A DNA stretch of 55,977 bases from Deltaproteobacteria bacterium (GTDB lineage: Bacteria; Desulfobacterota; RBG-13-43-22). The stretch lies in assembly GCA_016219225.1 (NCBI GenBank), contig JACRBX010000075.1, forward strand, positions 1-55,977, given 5' to 3'. Positions within the stretch are counted from its first letter, which is position 1, and each line of letters begins with the position of its first letter. Both the position numbers and the translations under genes were made by a program. The notes under the pieces were generated by a model. It had not been told where the DNA came from, made no database searches, and was given only the letters and a program-made list of their open reading frames with translations. Shown here piece after piece: positions 8,944-17,210 of the stretch.

Positions 8944-9756
8944 ATGTCTTCCGATCACCTCGGGCCTGTTATGCTAAGAGTTGAGGATATCAGCATGTTT
9001 TTTGGCAAGGTGGCCGCCCTCTCCGGGGTCAGTTTTGACGTCCGACAGGGGGAGATCCATTCCATTATCGGTCCCAACGGGGCCGGTAAAACCGTTCTGC
9101 TCAATTGTATCAACGGACTGTATCACCCCCAAAAAGGGAAGATTTCCTTTGAGGAACAGGAGATCACCAAATTCACTCCCCATCATCGGGCCGAAATGGG
9201 TGTCTCGCGGACTTTTCAAAAAATCGAGCTGTTCCGGGGAATGACCGTTTTGGATAATATCCGGTTGGGCAGGCATATTCATTTGAAATCCGGGATCGTC
9301 AGCGGCACCATTTATTTTGGGAAAACGGCCCGGGAGGAGATCAAAACCCGTAAATTTATCGAAGAAGAGATCATCGACCTCCTGGAAATCGAATCGATCC
9401 GCAACAAAACCGTCGGCATGTTGCCTTACGGCCTGCAAAAGCGGGTGGAATTAGGCCGGGCCCTGGCCTTAAACCCCAAGTTGCTTCTCCTGGACGAACC
9501 CCTGGCCGGATTGAATCTGGAGGAGGTCGAGGACATGGCCCGGTTTATTCTCGATATTAACCTGGAAGAACGCTGGAAAGTTACCTGCATCCTGGTGGAA
9601 CATGATATGGGGGTGGTGATGGACATCTCCGAGCGCATCTCCGTTCTCAATTTCGGTAATAAGATAACCACCGCCACCCCCACGGAGATACAGAATAATC
9701 CCCAGGTCATCGAGGCCTATCTGGGTGAGGAGGACTTATATGCCACGAGGAGATAA
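8944..9756 (+). CDS. livG: branched-chain-type ABC transporter ATPase LivG
   Basis: A 270-residue cytoplasmic ABC ATPase. Walker A is GPNGAGKT at 43-50. The signature region is the LivG-type variant LPYGLQKRVELGRAL instead of LSGGQ, followed by Walker B LLLLDEP, and the switch His is in VEHDMG. It is one of two ATPases energising a HAAT-family importer with LivF (15407). GGAAGGAG precedes the ATG. The 3' end overlaps the acyl-CoA ligase start by 17 bp, so transporter ATPase and ligase are translationally coupled. The substrate is probably a carboxylic acid rather than leucine, given the ligase context; this is inference. Confidence 0.92.
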   Translation: MSSDHLGPVMLRVEDISMFFGKVAALSGVSFDVRQGEIHSIIGPNGAGKTVLLNCINGLYHPQKGKISFEEQEITKFTPHHRAEMGVSRTFQKIELFRGMTVLDNIRLGRHIHLKSGIVSGTIYFGKTAREEIKTRKFIEEEIIDLLEIESIRNKTVGMLPYGLQKRVELGRALALNPKLLLLDEPLAGLNLEEVEDMARFILDINLEERWKVTCILVEHDMGVVMDISERISVLNFGNKITTATPTEIQNNPQVIEAYLGEEDLYATRR

Positions 9757-11692
9757 AGCCTATACCATCCCTTTTCAGATCACCGAAGACTTGACTTTGC
9801 CCAAGGTCCTGCTGGAAACCGCTAAAAAGTATGGGGATACCAAAGCAGCCATGCGGGAAAAGGAATTCGGGGTCTGGTGTCCCATCACCTGGAAAGACTA
9901 TCTGGAAAACGTCAAACATATCGCCCTGGGTCTGGTCAGCCTGGGCCTGAAGCGGGAAGACAAGGTGGCTATGATCGGCGACAACCGTCCGGAGGGGTTA
10001 TGGATGGAAATGGCCACCCTCTCCGTGGGCGGGATTGCCGTCTGGCTTTTTCAGGATTCCCTTATGGATGAAGTGGCCTACATCATCAACCATTCCGACG
10101 CTGCTTTCCTGGTGGGGGAAGGACAGGAAGAGGTGGACAAGGCCTTATCCATCCAGGATAAATGCCCCTACTTAAAAAGAATCATCTGGGATGATCCCAA
10201 GGGCATGCGGGACTATGATGATCCCATCCTGATCAGTCTGAAAGAGGTGATGCGGAAAGGGAAGGAACTGGATCAAAAAGACCCTGGCCTCTTTGAAAAG
10301 CTCGTGGCCCAGGGCAAGGCCAAGGATGTGGCTTTGCTTTTCTATACCTCCGGAACCACGGCCCTGCCCAAGGGGGTCCTTCTCTCCCACTATAATATGC
10401 TGACCATGGGCCAGAATCTGATGAAAGTCGACCCCTGCACTCCGGAAGACGATTTTGTTTCCTATCTGCCTTTTGCCTGGATCGGGGAACAGATGATGTC
10501 CATTTCGGCCGGCCTCCAGGTAGGCTATACCATCAATTTTCCCGAGGAGCCGGAGATTGCCCAGGAAAATATCCGCGAAATCGGCCCCCATGTCATGTTC
10601 GCTCCCCCCCGGATGTACGAACAGATGACCCGTTCCGTCCAAGTCAAACACCTGGACTCCACCTGGCTGAAAAGGAACCTTTTCACCCTGGCCATGAAAA
10701 TCGGTTATCACGTGGCGGATTTAAAGTTTGGAAAAAAATCGATCCCTCTGGGTTGGAAATTACTGGACTTGATTTCCTATGCCCTGATATTTAAAAAACT
10801 CCGGGATCACCTGGGGCTCTCCAGGGTCCGTAATGCCTATACCGGCGGGGCGGCCATGGGGCCGGATCACTTCCGTTTCTTCCATGCCCTGGGCGTAAAC
10901 CTCAAACAGATCTACGGCCAGACCGAGATTGCCGGAATCTCGGTACTCCACCGCAACGGGGATATCAAGTTTGATACGGTCGGCACCGCCATTCCCGAAA
11001 CCGAGATCAAGATCACCGAAGACGGGGAGATCATTTCCAAAAGCCCCTCGGTCTTTTTAGGCTACTATAAAAACCCCGAGGCTACGGCCAAAACCCTCCA
11101 GGATGGCTGGCTTTATTCGGGCGACAAGGGATTTATCGATGAAGACGGGCACCTGGTCGTTTTCGACCGGACCAAAGATGTCATGATCTTAAACGACAAA
11201 ACCATCTTCTCACCCCAGTACCTGGAAACCCGTTTAAAATTCTCCCCCTTTCTCAGGGACGCCTGGGTCATCGGCCATGAAAAGCCCTATATGACGGCCG
11301 TGGTCTGTATCGACTATGCCGTTGTCGGGAAATGGGCCGACGAAAAAAAGCTGAACTATACCAGTTATCCCGAGCTGTCCCAGAAGCAGGAGGTTTATGA
11401 CCTGGTGGAAAAACAGATACGGGAGGCCAACAAAAGCCTTAAACCGGTGGCCAAGATCCACAAGTTCGTCAATCTCTATAAGGAATTCGATGCCGATGAC
11501 GAAGAGCTGACCCGAACCCGGAAGCTGCGGCGGGCCTTTGTGGAAAACCGTTACAAGGACATCGTCCGGGCCTTATATGAAGATACCAACACGGTCCATA
11601 TGGATACCACCATTACCTATGAGGACGGCCGGGTGGTCCACATCAAAACCGATCTCCATATCCGGAAAATACCCATTGAGGAGGGGAAATAA
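9740..11692 (+). CDS. long-chain-type acyl-CoA synthetase (AMP-forming) inside the transporter operon
   Basis: A 650-residue ANL-superfamily ligase that activates a carboxylate with ATP and CoA through an acyl-adenylate. The P-loop-like motif A is YTSGTTALPKG; GGAAMGPDHFRFF and IYGQTEIAG form the adenylate-binding blocks; YSGDKG and FDRTKD mark the hinge region. Size and the YGQTE core fit FadD-type long-chain ligases. ATG 9740, with GAGGAGG six bases upstream, is preferred over the GTG at 9725. The gene sits between livG and livH with a one-base gap to livH, a layout that argues for import and CoA activation of the same acid. Membrane association is possible but no membrane segment is visible. 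Confidence 0.9.
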   Translation: MPRGDKAYTIPFQITEDLTLPKVLLETAKKYGDTKAAMREKEFGVWCPITWKDYLENVKHIALGLVSLGLKREDKVAMIGDNRPEGLWMEMATLSVGGIAVWLFQDSLMDEVAYIINHSDAAFLVGEGQEEVDKALSIQDKCPYLKRIIWDDPKGMRDYDDPILISLKEVMRKGKELDQKDPGLFEKLVAQGKAKDVALLFYTSGTTALPKGVLLSHYNMLTMGQNLMKVDPCTPEDDFVSYLPFAWIGEQMMSISAGLQVGYTINFPEEPEIAQENIREIGPHVMFAPPRMYEQMTRSVQVKHLDSTWLKRNLFTLAMKIGYHVADLKFGKKSIPLGWKLLDLISYALIFKKLRDHLGLSRVRNAYTGGAAMGPDHFRFFHALGVNLKQIYGQTEIAGISVLHRNGDIKFDTVGTAIPETEIKITEDGEIISKSPSVFLGYYKNPEATAKTLQDGWLYSGDKGFIDEDGHLVVFDRTKDVMILNDKTIFSPQYLETRLKFSPFLRDAWVIGHEKPYMTAVVCIDYAVVGKWADEKKLNYTSYPELSQKQEVYDLVEKQIREANKSLKPVAKIHKFVNLYKEFDADDEELTRTRKLRRAFVENRYKDIVRALYEDTNTVHMDTTITYEDGRVVHIKTDLHIRKIPIEEGK

Positions 11693-11693
11693 G

Positions 11694-12578
11694 ATGCAGC
11701 TCTTTATTCAGGTCATTATTACCGGCATTCTGATGGGGGGAATTTATGCCCTGGTGGCTCTGGGCTGGACCCTGATCTACAAGTGTTCCGGGGTCCTCAA
11801 TCTGGCCATGGGCGAACTGACTTTGATCGGGGCCTATGTGAGCCTGACCTTTTATCTCTGGGGGGTCCCCTTCATCTTGGCCCTTCTTTTTACGGTCATC
11901 ATCGGTTTTATCCTGGGACTCCTCACCGAGCGGGTCTTCTTGGACAAGCTGATCGGAGAACCGGTCCTGACGGTCATCATGGTCACCGTGGGGTTGTCCT
12001 TTTTCTTCCGGGGGGTCGTCGAATTCCTGTTCGGGACCGACACGGTCATCTTTGATCCCCCAGTTTTCCCTATGGAGCCCATTGATATCGGAGGGATCAT
12101 CATCGGCCAGGTTTACCTCTGGAGCTTTGTGGCCGCCATCGCCTTGCTTCTGATCTTCGTGGCCTTTTTCCAATACACCCGCTGGGGCCTGGCCATGCAG
12201 GCCACGGCCGATGACGAAATGGCCGCCCTTTCTCTTGGGGTCAGTGCCCGGTTTGTCTATGCTACGGCCTGGGGCATTGCCTTTATCGCCGCCGGCGTGG
12301 GCGGGGCCTTGTTGGGTAATATCAATGGACTGAATATTTCGGTCGGCTACCTGGGCCTGTTGGTCTTGCCGGCCGTGGTGTTGGGCGGGTTGAATTCCGT
12401 CCCCGGGGCCATCGTCGGCGGTCTCATCATCGGGGTTCTGCAGAACCTGAGCGGCGCCTATCTGGACCGCTTCACCCCCGGAGGGGTCAAGGAAATCGCT
12501 CCTTTTATCTTTATGGTCATCCTTTTATTATATAAACCCTATGGACTCTGGGGTTGGGAAAGAATAGAAAGGGTATAA
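11694..12578 (+). CDS. livH: branched-chain-type ABC permease LivH
   Basis: A 294-residue inner-membrane permease with about eight hydrophobic segments. It starts MQLFIQVIITGILMGGIYAL, the usual LivH opening, and carries VLNLAMGELTLIGAY, the conserved N-terminal LivH block. ATG 11694 is chosen: GAGGAGGGG lies just upstream, and the 52 extra residues of the longer frame overlap the ligase and show no family similarity. It is followed after 3 bp by livM. Confidence 0.92.
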   Translation: MQLFIQVIITGILMGGIYALVALGWTLIYKCSGVLNLAMGELTLIGAYVSLTFYLWGVPFILALLFTVIIGFILGLLTERVFLDKLIGEPVLTVIMVTVGLSFFFRGVVEFLFGTDTVIFDPPVFPMEPIDIGGIIIGQVYLWSFVAAIALLLIFVAFFQYTRWGLAMQATADDEMAALSLGVSARFVYATAWGIAFIAAGVGGALLGNINGLNISVGYLGLLVLPAVVLGGLNSVPGAIVGGLIIGVLQNLSGAYLDRFTPGGVKEIAPFIFMVILLLYKPYGLWGWERIERV

Positions 12579-12581
12579 GCC

Positions 12582-13649
12582 ATGTCCTACTTGCCTTGCG
12601 GGGTTTACCACGAATACTACCGGCAGGACCATGCCTGGTGGCAGACACGGTTTGTCATCGGCAAGATGATTTTCCTGGGAATTTTTCTTTTTTATATCCT
12701 TCCCTACTGGGGGGGCCTCTATTGGATCGGGGTGGCCAATCTGGTGGCCTATACCGTCATGGGGGCCTTGGGGGTGCAGCTTTTGATCGGCTATTGCGGC
12801 CAGGTGACCCTCGGGCATTCGGCCTTTATCGCCGTCGGGGCCTATACCGCCACTCTGCTTATGCTGCAACTGAATCTGCCTTATCTGTTAAGCATGTTCA
12901 TCGGCGGTATCGTGGCCGGGCTCTGGGCCGTTCTCTTTGGATTGCCTTCGGCCAAGGTCAAGGGATTTTATCTGATCATGACCTCCCTGGCGGCCCAGTT
13001 CGTCACCGTGGATTTTATTCTGACTCAATATGTCAGTCAGATCGGCGGCCGGGGCCAGGCCTTTTCCCTGCCTCCGGGGACCATCACCATCGGACCTCTG
13101 GTCATAGACGATGACACCAAGGTCTACTTTCTCGGGGTGGTCCTGACAATTGTCCTGACCATGGGGCTGGTCAATCTGCTTCGTTCCAAGGTCGGACGGG
13201 CCTGGATCGCCATTCGGGATAATGATATCGCCGCTGAAACCATGGGGATCAATATCGTTGTCTATAAATTGATGGCCTTTTTCGTGGCCGGATTTATCGG
13301 GGGGATCGCCGGGGCCTTTTGGGTCAGCAATCTGTCGGCCTTAAGCCCGGAACATTTTCAATGGTTCTGGTCCCTCTGGCTGGTGGGGGTGATCCTGATC
13401 GGCGGGGTGGGCAGCATTTACGGAACCATCTTCGGTTCCCTGTTTATGGTCCTGATCCTGGAAGGCTTGAAATTTGCCATCATTCCCCTGACCCCGATCT
13501 ATCCCCAGTTAGCGATGAAATTTTTATTCCTGAAGGAAGCCACCTTTGGACTGGCTATTTGTCTGTTTTTAATATATGAACCCAATGGATTGGCTTATCG
13601 CTGGTGGCAGATCAAAAATTATTTCAATTTATGGCCTTTTTCGTATTAA
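12582..13649 (+). CDS. livM: branched-chain-type ABC permease LivM
   Basis: A 355-residue inner-membrane permease. QVTLGHSAFIAVGAYTA is the LivM equivalent of the conserved permease loop, and GRAWIAIRDNDIAAETMGI is the typical cytoplasmic coupling segment. The N-terminus has about 25 hydrophilic residues (YHEYYRQDHAWWQ) before the first membrane helix, somewhat long for LivM. The stop codon TAA lies inside a reverse-oriented BOX beginning TTTTTCGTATTAA, so the last residues (FSY) are encoded by repeat sequence. Confidence 0.92.
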   Translation: MSYLPCGVYHEYYRQDHAWWQTRFVIGKMIFLGIFLFYILPYWGGLYWIGVANLVAYTVMGALGVQLLIGYCGQVTLGHSAFIAVGAYTATLLMLQLNLPYLLSMFIGGIVAGLWAVLFGLPSAKVKGFYLIMTSLAAQFVTVDFILTQYVSQIGGRGQAFSLPPGTITIGPLVIDDDTKVYFLGVVLTIVLTMGLVNLLRSKVGRAWIAIRDNDIAAETMGINIVVYKLMAFFVAGFIGGIAGAFWVSNLSALSPEHFQWFWSLWLVGVILIGGVGSIYGTIFGSLFMVLILEGLKFAIIPLTPIYPQLAMKFLFLKEATFGLAICLFLIYEPNGLAYRWWQIKNYFNLWPFSY

Positions 13650-14014
13650 AGCCTCATGACCCGGTGGGGAACCACGAAGCATGAAAATATTACATTAACG
13701 TGGAGTTAGCTCGTCATTCCGGCGAAAGCCGGAATCCAGGTTAAAGAAAGCACCTAAAGCCCTGGATGCCGGATCAGGTCCGGCATGACGGAGAACTAAC
13801 AAGCCTGGAGGTTAATCCAGATCTATTTTCGAACTAAAGCTTCATGGCCAGGGGACACCACGAATCATGAAAATATTTTTTAGGGCTATGGGCTATGGGC
13901 GAGGGGCAAGGGTTTCACACTTGAAACTTGAAATTTTTTCTTCAACTGACCCCCGATCCCTGAACCCTGAAAGCTATTAAAGGTTTGGTTTTAAATTCCG
14001 AAATCCGAAATCGG
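13637..14014. repeat. nested repeat cluster: two reverse BOXes, a palindromic element and heptamer arrays
   Basis: The 446-bp gap after livM is almost wholly repeat. A reverse BOX (13637-13689) contains the livM stop. A palindromic CGTCATTCCGGCGAAAGCCG...CCGGCATGACGG unit follows (13711-13790), then a second reverse BOX (13824-13875, TATTTTCGAACTAAAG...CACCACGAATCATGAAAATA). Four different 7-bp arrays come next: GGGCTAT type (about 13881-13912), ACTTGAA type (about 13915-13934), CCCTGA type (about 13946-13972) and AAATCCG type (about 13995-14014). No gene is visible. Confidence 0.8.
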
Positions 14015-14095
14015 TATAGGAGGTGATCACCGTACCTGACGACCGTCCAGGAACTTTCCTAAACTTTTTTTTAATAACAAACGAAGGAGGATGCA

Positions 14096-15355
14096 ATGAT
14101 GAGAAAAAAAACGTTTTTCTGGGTAACTGCTTTATTGATATCTTTTTTAGGAGCCTCCGGACTGCTTTGGGCGGCACCGGCAGAGATCAAGGTCGGTTCC
14201 ATCAATGATATGACCGGAGCCACCTCGGATGTCGGGAAAGACTATGCCCTGGGTATAGCCGAGGCTATTGCCTATGTAAACGATACGGGCGGAATCAACG
14301 GCAAAAAAGTAAAACTTTTCCAATATGACTATGGTTATCGGATCCCGGAGGCGGTTACCACCTACAAGCGGTTCCGTGACTTCGACAAGGTCGTTGCGGT
14401 TTTAGGCTGGGGCACCGGAGACACGGAGGCCCTTTCTCCGACCGTCACCAAAGATAAAATGCCCTATGTGTCGGCTTCCTATTCAGCCCATTTGACCGAC
14501 CCCAAAAAGACACCCTATAACCTCTTTTTTGCTTCCGACTATTCAACCAATGCCCGCAGCGCCATTACGGCCTGGTTCGATCATGTCTGGAAGAAAGATC
14601 CCAAGTATAAGGATCGAAGAGACAAAGGCGAAAAACCCCGTTTTCTCTGTTTTTATGCCTTCCCCACCCCTTATGCCAGCGCTCCCATCAAGGCCATCAA
14701 GGATCAGGCCACCCTCTTAGGCTTTGAAGTCGGCCCGGATCAGGATGTCTCCTTAACCGCTCTGGATACCAAGAGCCAGGTCCTCGGGGCCAAGCAGTTT
14801 AAACCGGATCTGGTCTGGCACGGCAATACCACCATGTCCGTGGCCACGGCCCTGCGTGATGCCTATTCCCTGGGCCTGGGGGCCAGTCATATCGTCAACA
14901 ACTGGGGGTTTGATGAAAACCTGCCCCGTCTGGCCGGACCGGCCGGTGAAGGGGTCATGGGCGCGGCGGTCTGTGCTTTCTTTGGCGGCAAGGCACCCAT
15001 GATGGATAAAATAGTAGCTTATGCCAAAAAGATGAACCCCGGTGTTCCGGCCGCTAAAAGACTGATCCGAACGGTCCAGGCCTGGGGGGATGTGCTCCTG
15101 CTGGCCGACGCTATGAAGGTGGCCGACAAACAGGGCAAGTTAACCGGCGAAGGCATCATGAAGGCCATGGAAACCTTTAAAAACAAGGACCTGGGTGTGG
15201 GATCCTCACCGGTCAGCTTCACCCCCACCGACCATCGGGCCGCCACGGGAACCCCCATTTTTAGAATCGAAAAAGGTAAATTCGTTCTGGTCGAAACCAT
15301 TGATTTAAAGAAACGCTGGCCGGATAAATGGGAAAAGGAATGGCTGGGCTGGTAA
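14096..15355 (+). CDS. periplasmic substrate-binding protein of the first Liv cluster
   Basis: A 419-residue type I periplasmic binding protein (Peripla_BP_6/LivK-like). The N-terminus MMRKKTFFWVTALLISFLGA...LLWAAPAE is a Sec signal peptide cleaved after the AxA near WAAPA. The mature start IKVGSINDMTGATSDVGKDY matches the first strand and ligand loop of HAAT binding proteins. GGAGG lies 7 bp upstream of the ATG. It lies 446 bp downstream of livM behind a repeat cluster, so it may have its own promoter. It should deliver substrate to LivHM; the ligase in the operon suggests an aliphatic or aromatic acid. Confidence 0.9.
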   Translation: MMRKKTFFWVTALLISFLGASGLLWAAPAEIKVGSINDMTGATSDVGKDYALGIAEAIAYVNDTGGINGKKVKLFQYDYGYRIPEAVTTYKRFRDFDKVVAVLGWGTGDTEALSPTVTKDKMPYVSASYSAHLTDPKKTPYNLFFASDYSTNARSAITAWFDHVWKKDPKYKDRRDKGEKPRFLCFYAFPTPYASAPIKAIKDQATLLGFEVGPDQDVSLTALDTKSQVLGAKQFKPDLVWHGNTTMSVATALRDAYSLGLGASHIVNNWGFDENLPRLAGPAGEGVMGAAVCAFFGGKAPMMDKIVAYAKKMNPGVPAAKRLIRTVQAWGDVLLLADAMKVADKQGKLTGEGIMKAMETFKNKDLGVGSSPVSFTPTDHRAATGTPIFRIEKGKFVLVETIDLKKRWPDKWEKEWLGW

Positions 15356-15363
15356 GGTTGACT

Positions 15364-15391
15364 GGCTGATCGCTGAACGCTGAATGCTGAC
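15364..15391. repeat. heptamer array, CGCTGAA type
   Basis: Four 7-bp units (GGCTGAT, CGCTGAA, CGCTGAA, TGCTGAC) sit between the binding-protein stop and the AAGGAGGT ribosome-binding site of livF. Confidence 0.75.
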
Positions 15392-15406
15392 AAGGAGGTA
15401 AGATCG

Positions 15407-16216
15407 TTGGCAGAGGAACCGATTCTCAAGATCAATAGTGTGGAAGTGAAGTACCATGAGGTCATTTTAGTCCTTAAGGGGGTCTCTATCGAAGTCCCCC
15501 AGGGGGGGATTGTAGCCCTCCTGGGGGCTAACGGGGCCGGGAAAAGTACCACCTTGAAGGCCATCTCCGGTCTGCTTAAACATGAGGATGGGAAGGTAAC
15601 GGACGGCAACATCATGTTCATGGGAGAACGGGTCGATAAAAAAAACGCCGAGGAGATTGCCAAAGCCGGTATTGTTCAGGTCATTGAAGGTCGCCGGGTC
15701 TTTGAACATCTGACGGTCGAGCAGAACCTGATCGTCGGGGCCCATCTGCGTCGGGACCGGGGGGCGGTGAGAGAAGGGCTGGAAATGGTCTACCATTATT
15801 TCCCCCGTCTCAAAGAGAAACGCAGTGAAACCGCTGGCTTCATCAGCGGAGGGGAACAGCAGATGACCGTTGTGGGCCGGGCCTTGATGGCCAACCCCAA
15901 GCTGATGCTTTTAGATGAACCCTCTATGGGCCTGGCCCCTATGCTCATCAAGGAGATCTTTAATATCATTACCCGGCTTCACGAGGAATCCCATATCTCC
16001 ATCCTCTTGGTAGAACAGAATGCCAAATTGGCCTTAAGCGTGGCTCCTCATGCCTATGTCATGGAAAACGGCCGGATCGTTATGGACGATACGGCCGAGA
16101 GACTTTCTGAAAACCCGGACATCAAGGACTTCTACCTGGGTCTTACCGATCTGGGAACCCGGAAAAGTTTCAAAGAGGTCAAACATTATAAACGCCGAAA
16201 ACGTTGGTTAACCTAA
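15407..16216 (+). CDS. livF: branched-chain-type ABC transporter ATPase LivF
   Basis: A 269-residue ABC ATPase. Walker A is GANGAGKST (near 44), the signature is ISGGEQQM, Walker B is LMLLDEPSMGLAP, and the switch His position is occupied by VEQNAKLAL, the usual LivF form with Gln. The start is TTG, preceded by AAGGAGGT. The C-terminus carries a basic tail (SFKEVKHYKRRKRW) beyond the common LivF length. It completes the first importer with livG, livH and livM, and is followed 11 bp later by the LEA14-like gene. Confidence 0.92.
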   Translation: MAEEPILKINSVEVKYHEVILVLKGVSIEVPQGGIVALLGANGAGKSTTLKAISGLLKHEDGKVTDGNIMFMGERVDKKNAEEIAKAGIVQVIEGRRVFEHLTVEQNLIVGAHLRRDRGAVREGLEMVYHYFPRLKEKRSETAGFISGGEQQMTVVGRALMANPKLMLLDEPSMGLAPMLIKEIFNIITRLHEESHISILLVEQNAKLALSVAPHAYVMENGRIVMDDTAERLSENPDIKDFYLGLTDLGTRKSFKEVKHYKRRKRWLT

Positions 16217-16227
16217 GGGAGGGTCTT

Positions 16228-16881
16228 ATGAAAAAATATAGTATAGCCTTACTGTTACTGATCGGTATCCTGAGCTTGATTGCCTTGCCTTGTCTGGCAG
16301 CGGAAGAAAAGGCTGCCGCCCCGGAAAAACCCGCAGCCAAAGCGGCTATGGGCAAGGGAAAGGCCATGAAAATGGCTGCTGCCAAGGCCCCGGTGGTTAA
16401 ATTGGAACGGGTTGAAATCGCCAACTATTGGGGCTACTATTTAGATGGGATTTTGGATAAGGAAGGAAAATTATTGGCCGGGAGGAGAGGGGCACCCATG
16501 GTCCTTTCCTTTGTCTATTCTATCCAAAACCCCAATAACTTTAAAATCATGCTGGACGATCTGAAATTTACCGTCGCCTTTGAAGGATTTGAACTCAATA
16601 CCCTGACTTTCTTTGACGACAACTATATTCCAGCCAAGACCACCGATCATATGAGATTCAATGGGACCTTTGATTACAATACGGCCAATCTGGCCTTACT
16701 GGTCACCAGTGGACACCGACTCCAGGAGATGAATGTCAAGTCTGGTGAGCTGTTGAAAAAATGGTGGGAAGGAATCGCCGATTTCAATTTTCCCATTACG
16801 GTCAACGGCACCGCCAATTTTGTCGGCCCCGATGGGAAAATGATTATCGTCCCCTTTGAAGCCACTTTTCCTGAAAAGTAA
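16228..16881 (+). CDS. secreted LEA14-like (WHy-domain) protein
   Basis: A 217-residue protein with signal peptide MKKYSIALLLLIGILSLIALPCLA, then an Ala/Lys/Pro-rich linker (AAAPEKPAAKAAMGKGKAM) to about residue 50, then a beta-rich domain. Segments such as MVLSFVYSIQNPNNFKIMLDDLKFTVAFEG match the LEA_2/WHy pattern (strand, N-P-N, then a variant inner strand). ATG 16228 behind AAGGGAGGG is preferred; the longer frame from 16204 only overlaps livF. It probably acts in the periplasm. It lies in the same transcription unit as livF and ends at a strong terminator, so it belongs to the transporter operon. Role unknown. Confidence 0.8.
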   Translation: MKKYSIALLLLIGILSLIALPCLAAEEKAAAPEKPAAKAAMGKGKAMKMAAAKAPVVKLERVEIANYWGYYLDGILDKEGKLLAGRRGAPMVLSFVYSIQNPNNFKIMLDDLKFTVAFEGFELNTLTFFDDNYIPAKTTDHMRFNGTFDYNTANLALLVTSGHRLQEMNVKSGELLKKWWEGIADFNFPITVNGTANFVGPDGKMIIVPFEATFPEK

Positions 16882-16902
16882 TAGACCCTGATGATGAGGG
16901 AA

Positions 16903-16943
16903 AAAGGGGCCGGTAGGATGAAGACGACCGGCCCTTTTTTTTT
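16903..16943 (+). terminator. Rho-independent terminator of the first Liv cluster
   Basis: GGGCCGGT and ACCGGCCC form an 8-bp GC-rich stem with a 12-nt loop, followed directly by nine T. It lies 22 bp after the LEA14-like stop. The T-run merges with the TTTAGTTCGAAAATA end of a BOX. Confidence 0.85.
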
Positions 16944-17181
16944 AGTTCGAAAATAAACTTTGGGGGTCGGGGGCCAGGGGTCGGGGGTCTGGGAAATCCC
17001 ATTGCCTATCAGCCATTTCAATTTCATTTTTACGCTTCGTGGTCCCCTCTTGGAAATAACGTTCGGAGTCAGTTATAGGGTTTTTCTTAACCCCCAATCC
17101 CTGACCCCTGTTCCCTGACCCCATTTTCATCCTTCGTCGGTGCCCTGCCCCAGCGGAGACTGAGGGCTTAGTACGAAAACA
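16941..17181. repeat. composite BOX/heptamer element, copy A
   Basis: In order: BOX end TTTAGTTCGAAAATA (16941-16955); 7-bp array GGGGGTC type (about 16962-16993); a BOX left half TTTTTACGCTTCGTGGTCCC (17022-17053); CAGTTATAGGG; an array of the opposite polarity, CCCTGAC type (about 17087-17122); and a full BOX (17122-17181) ending GGGCTTAGTACGAAAACA. The two arrays are partly complementary and could fold back. A closely similar composite lies at 27500-27726. The gap to 17210 holds no gene. Confidence 0.8.
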
Positions 17182-17210
17182 GAACTATTGCCGGAACCCC
17201 AAGGGGAGGA

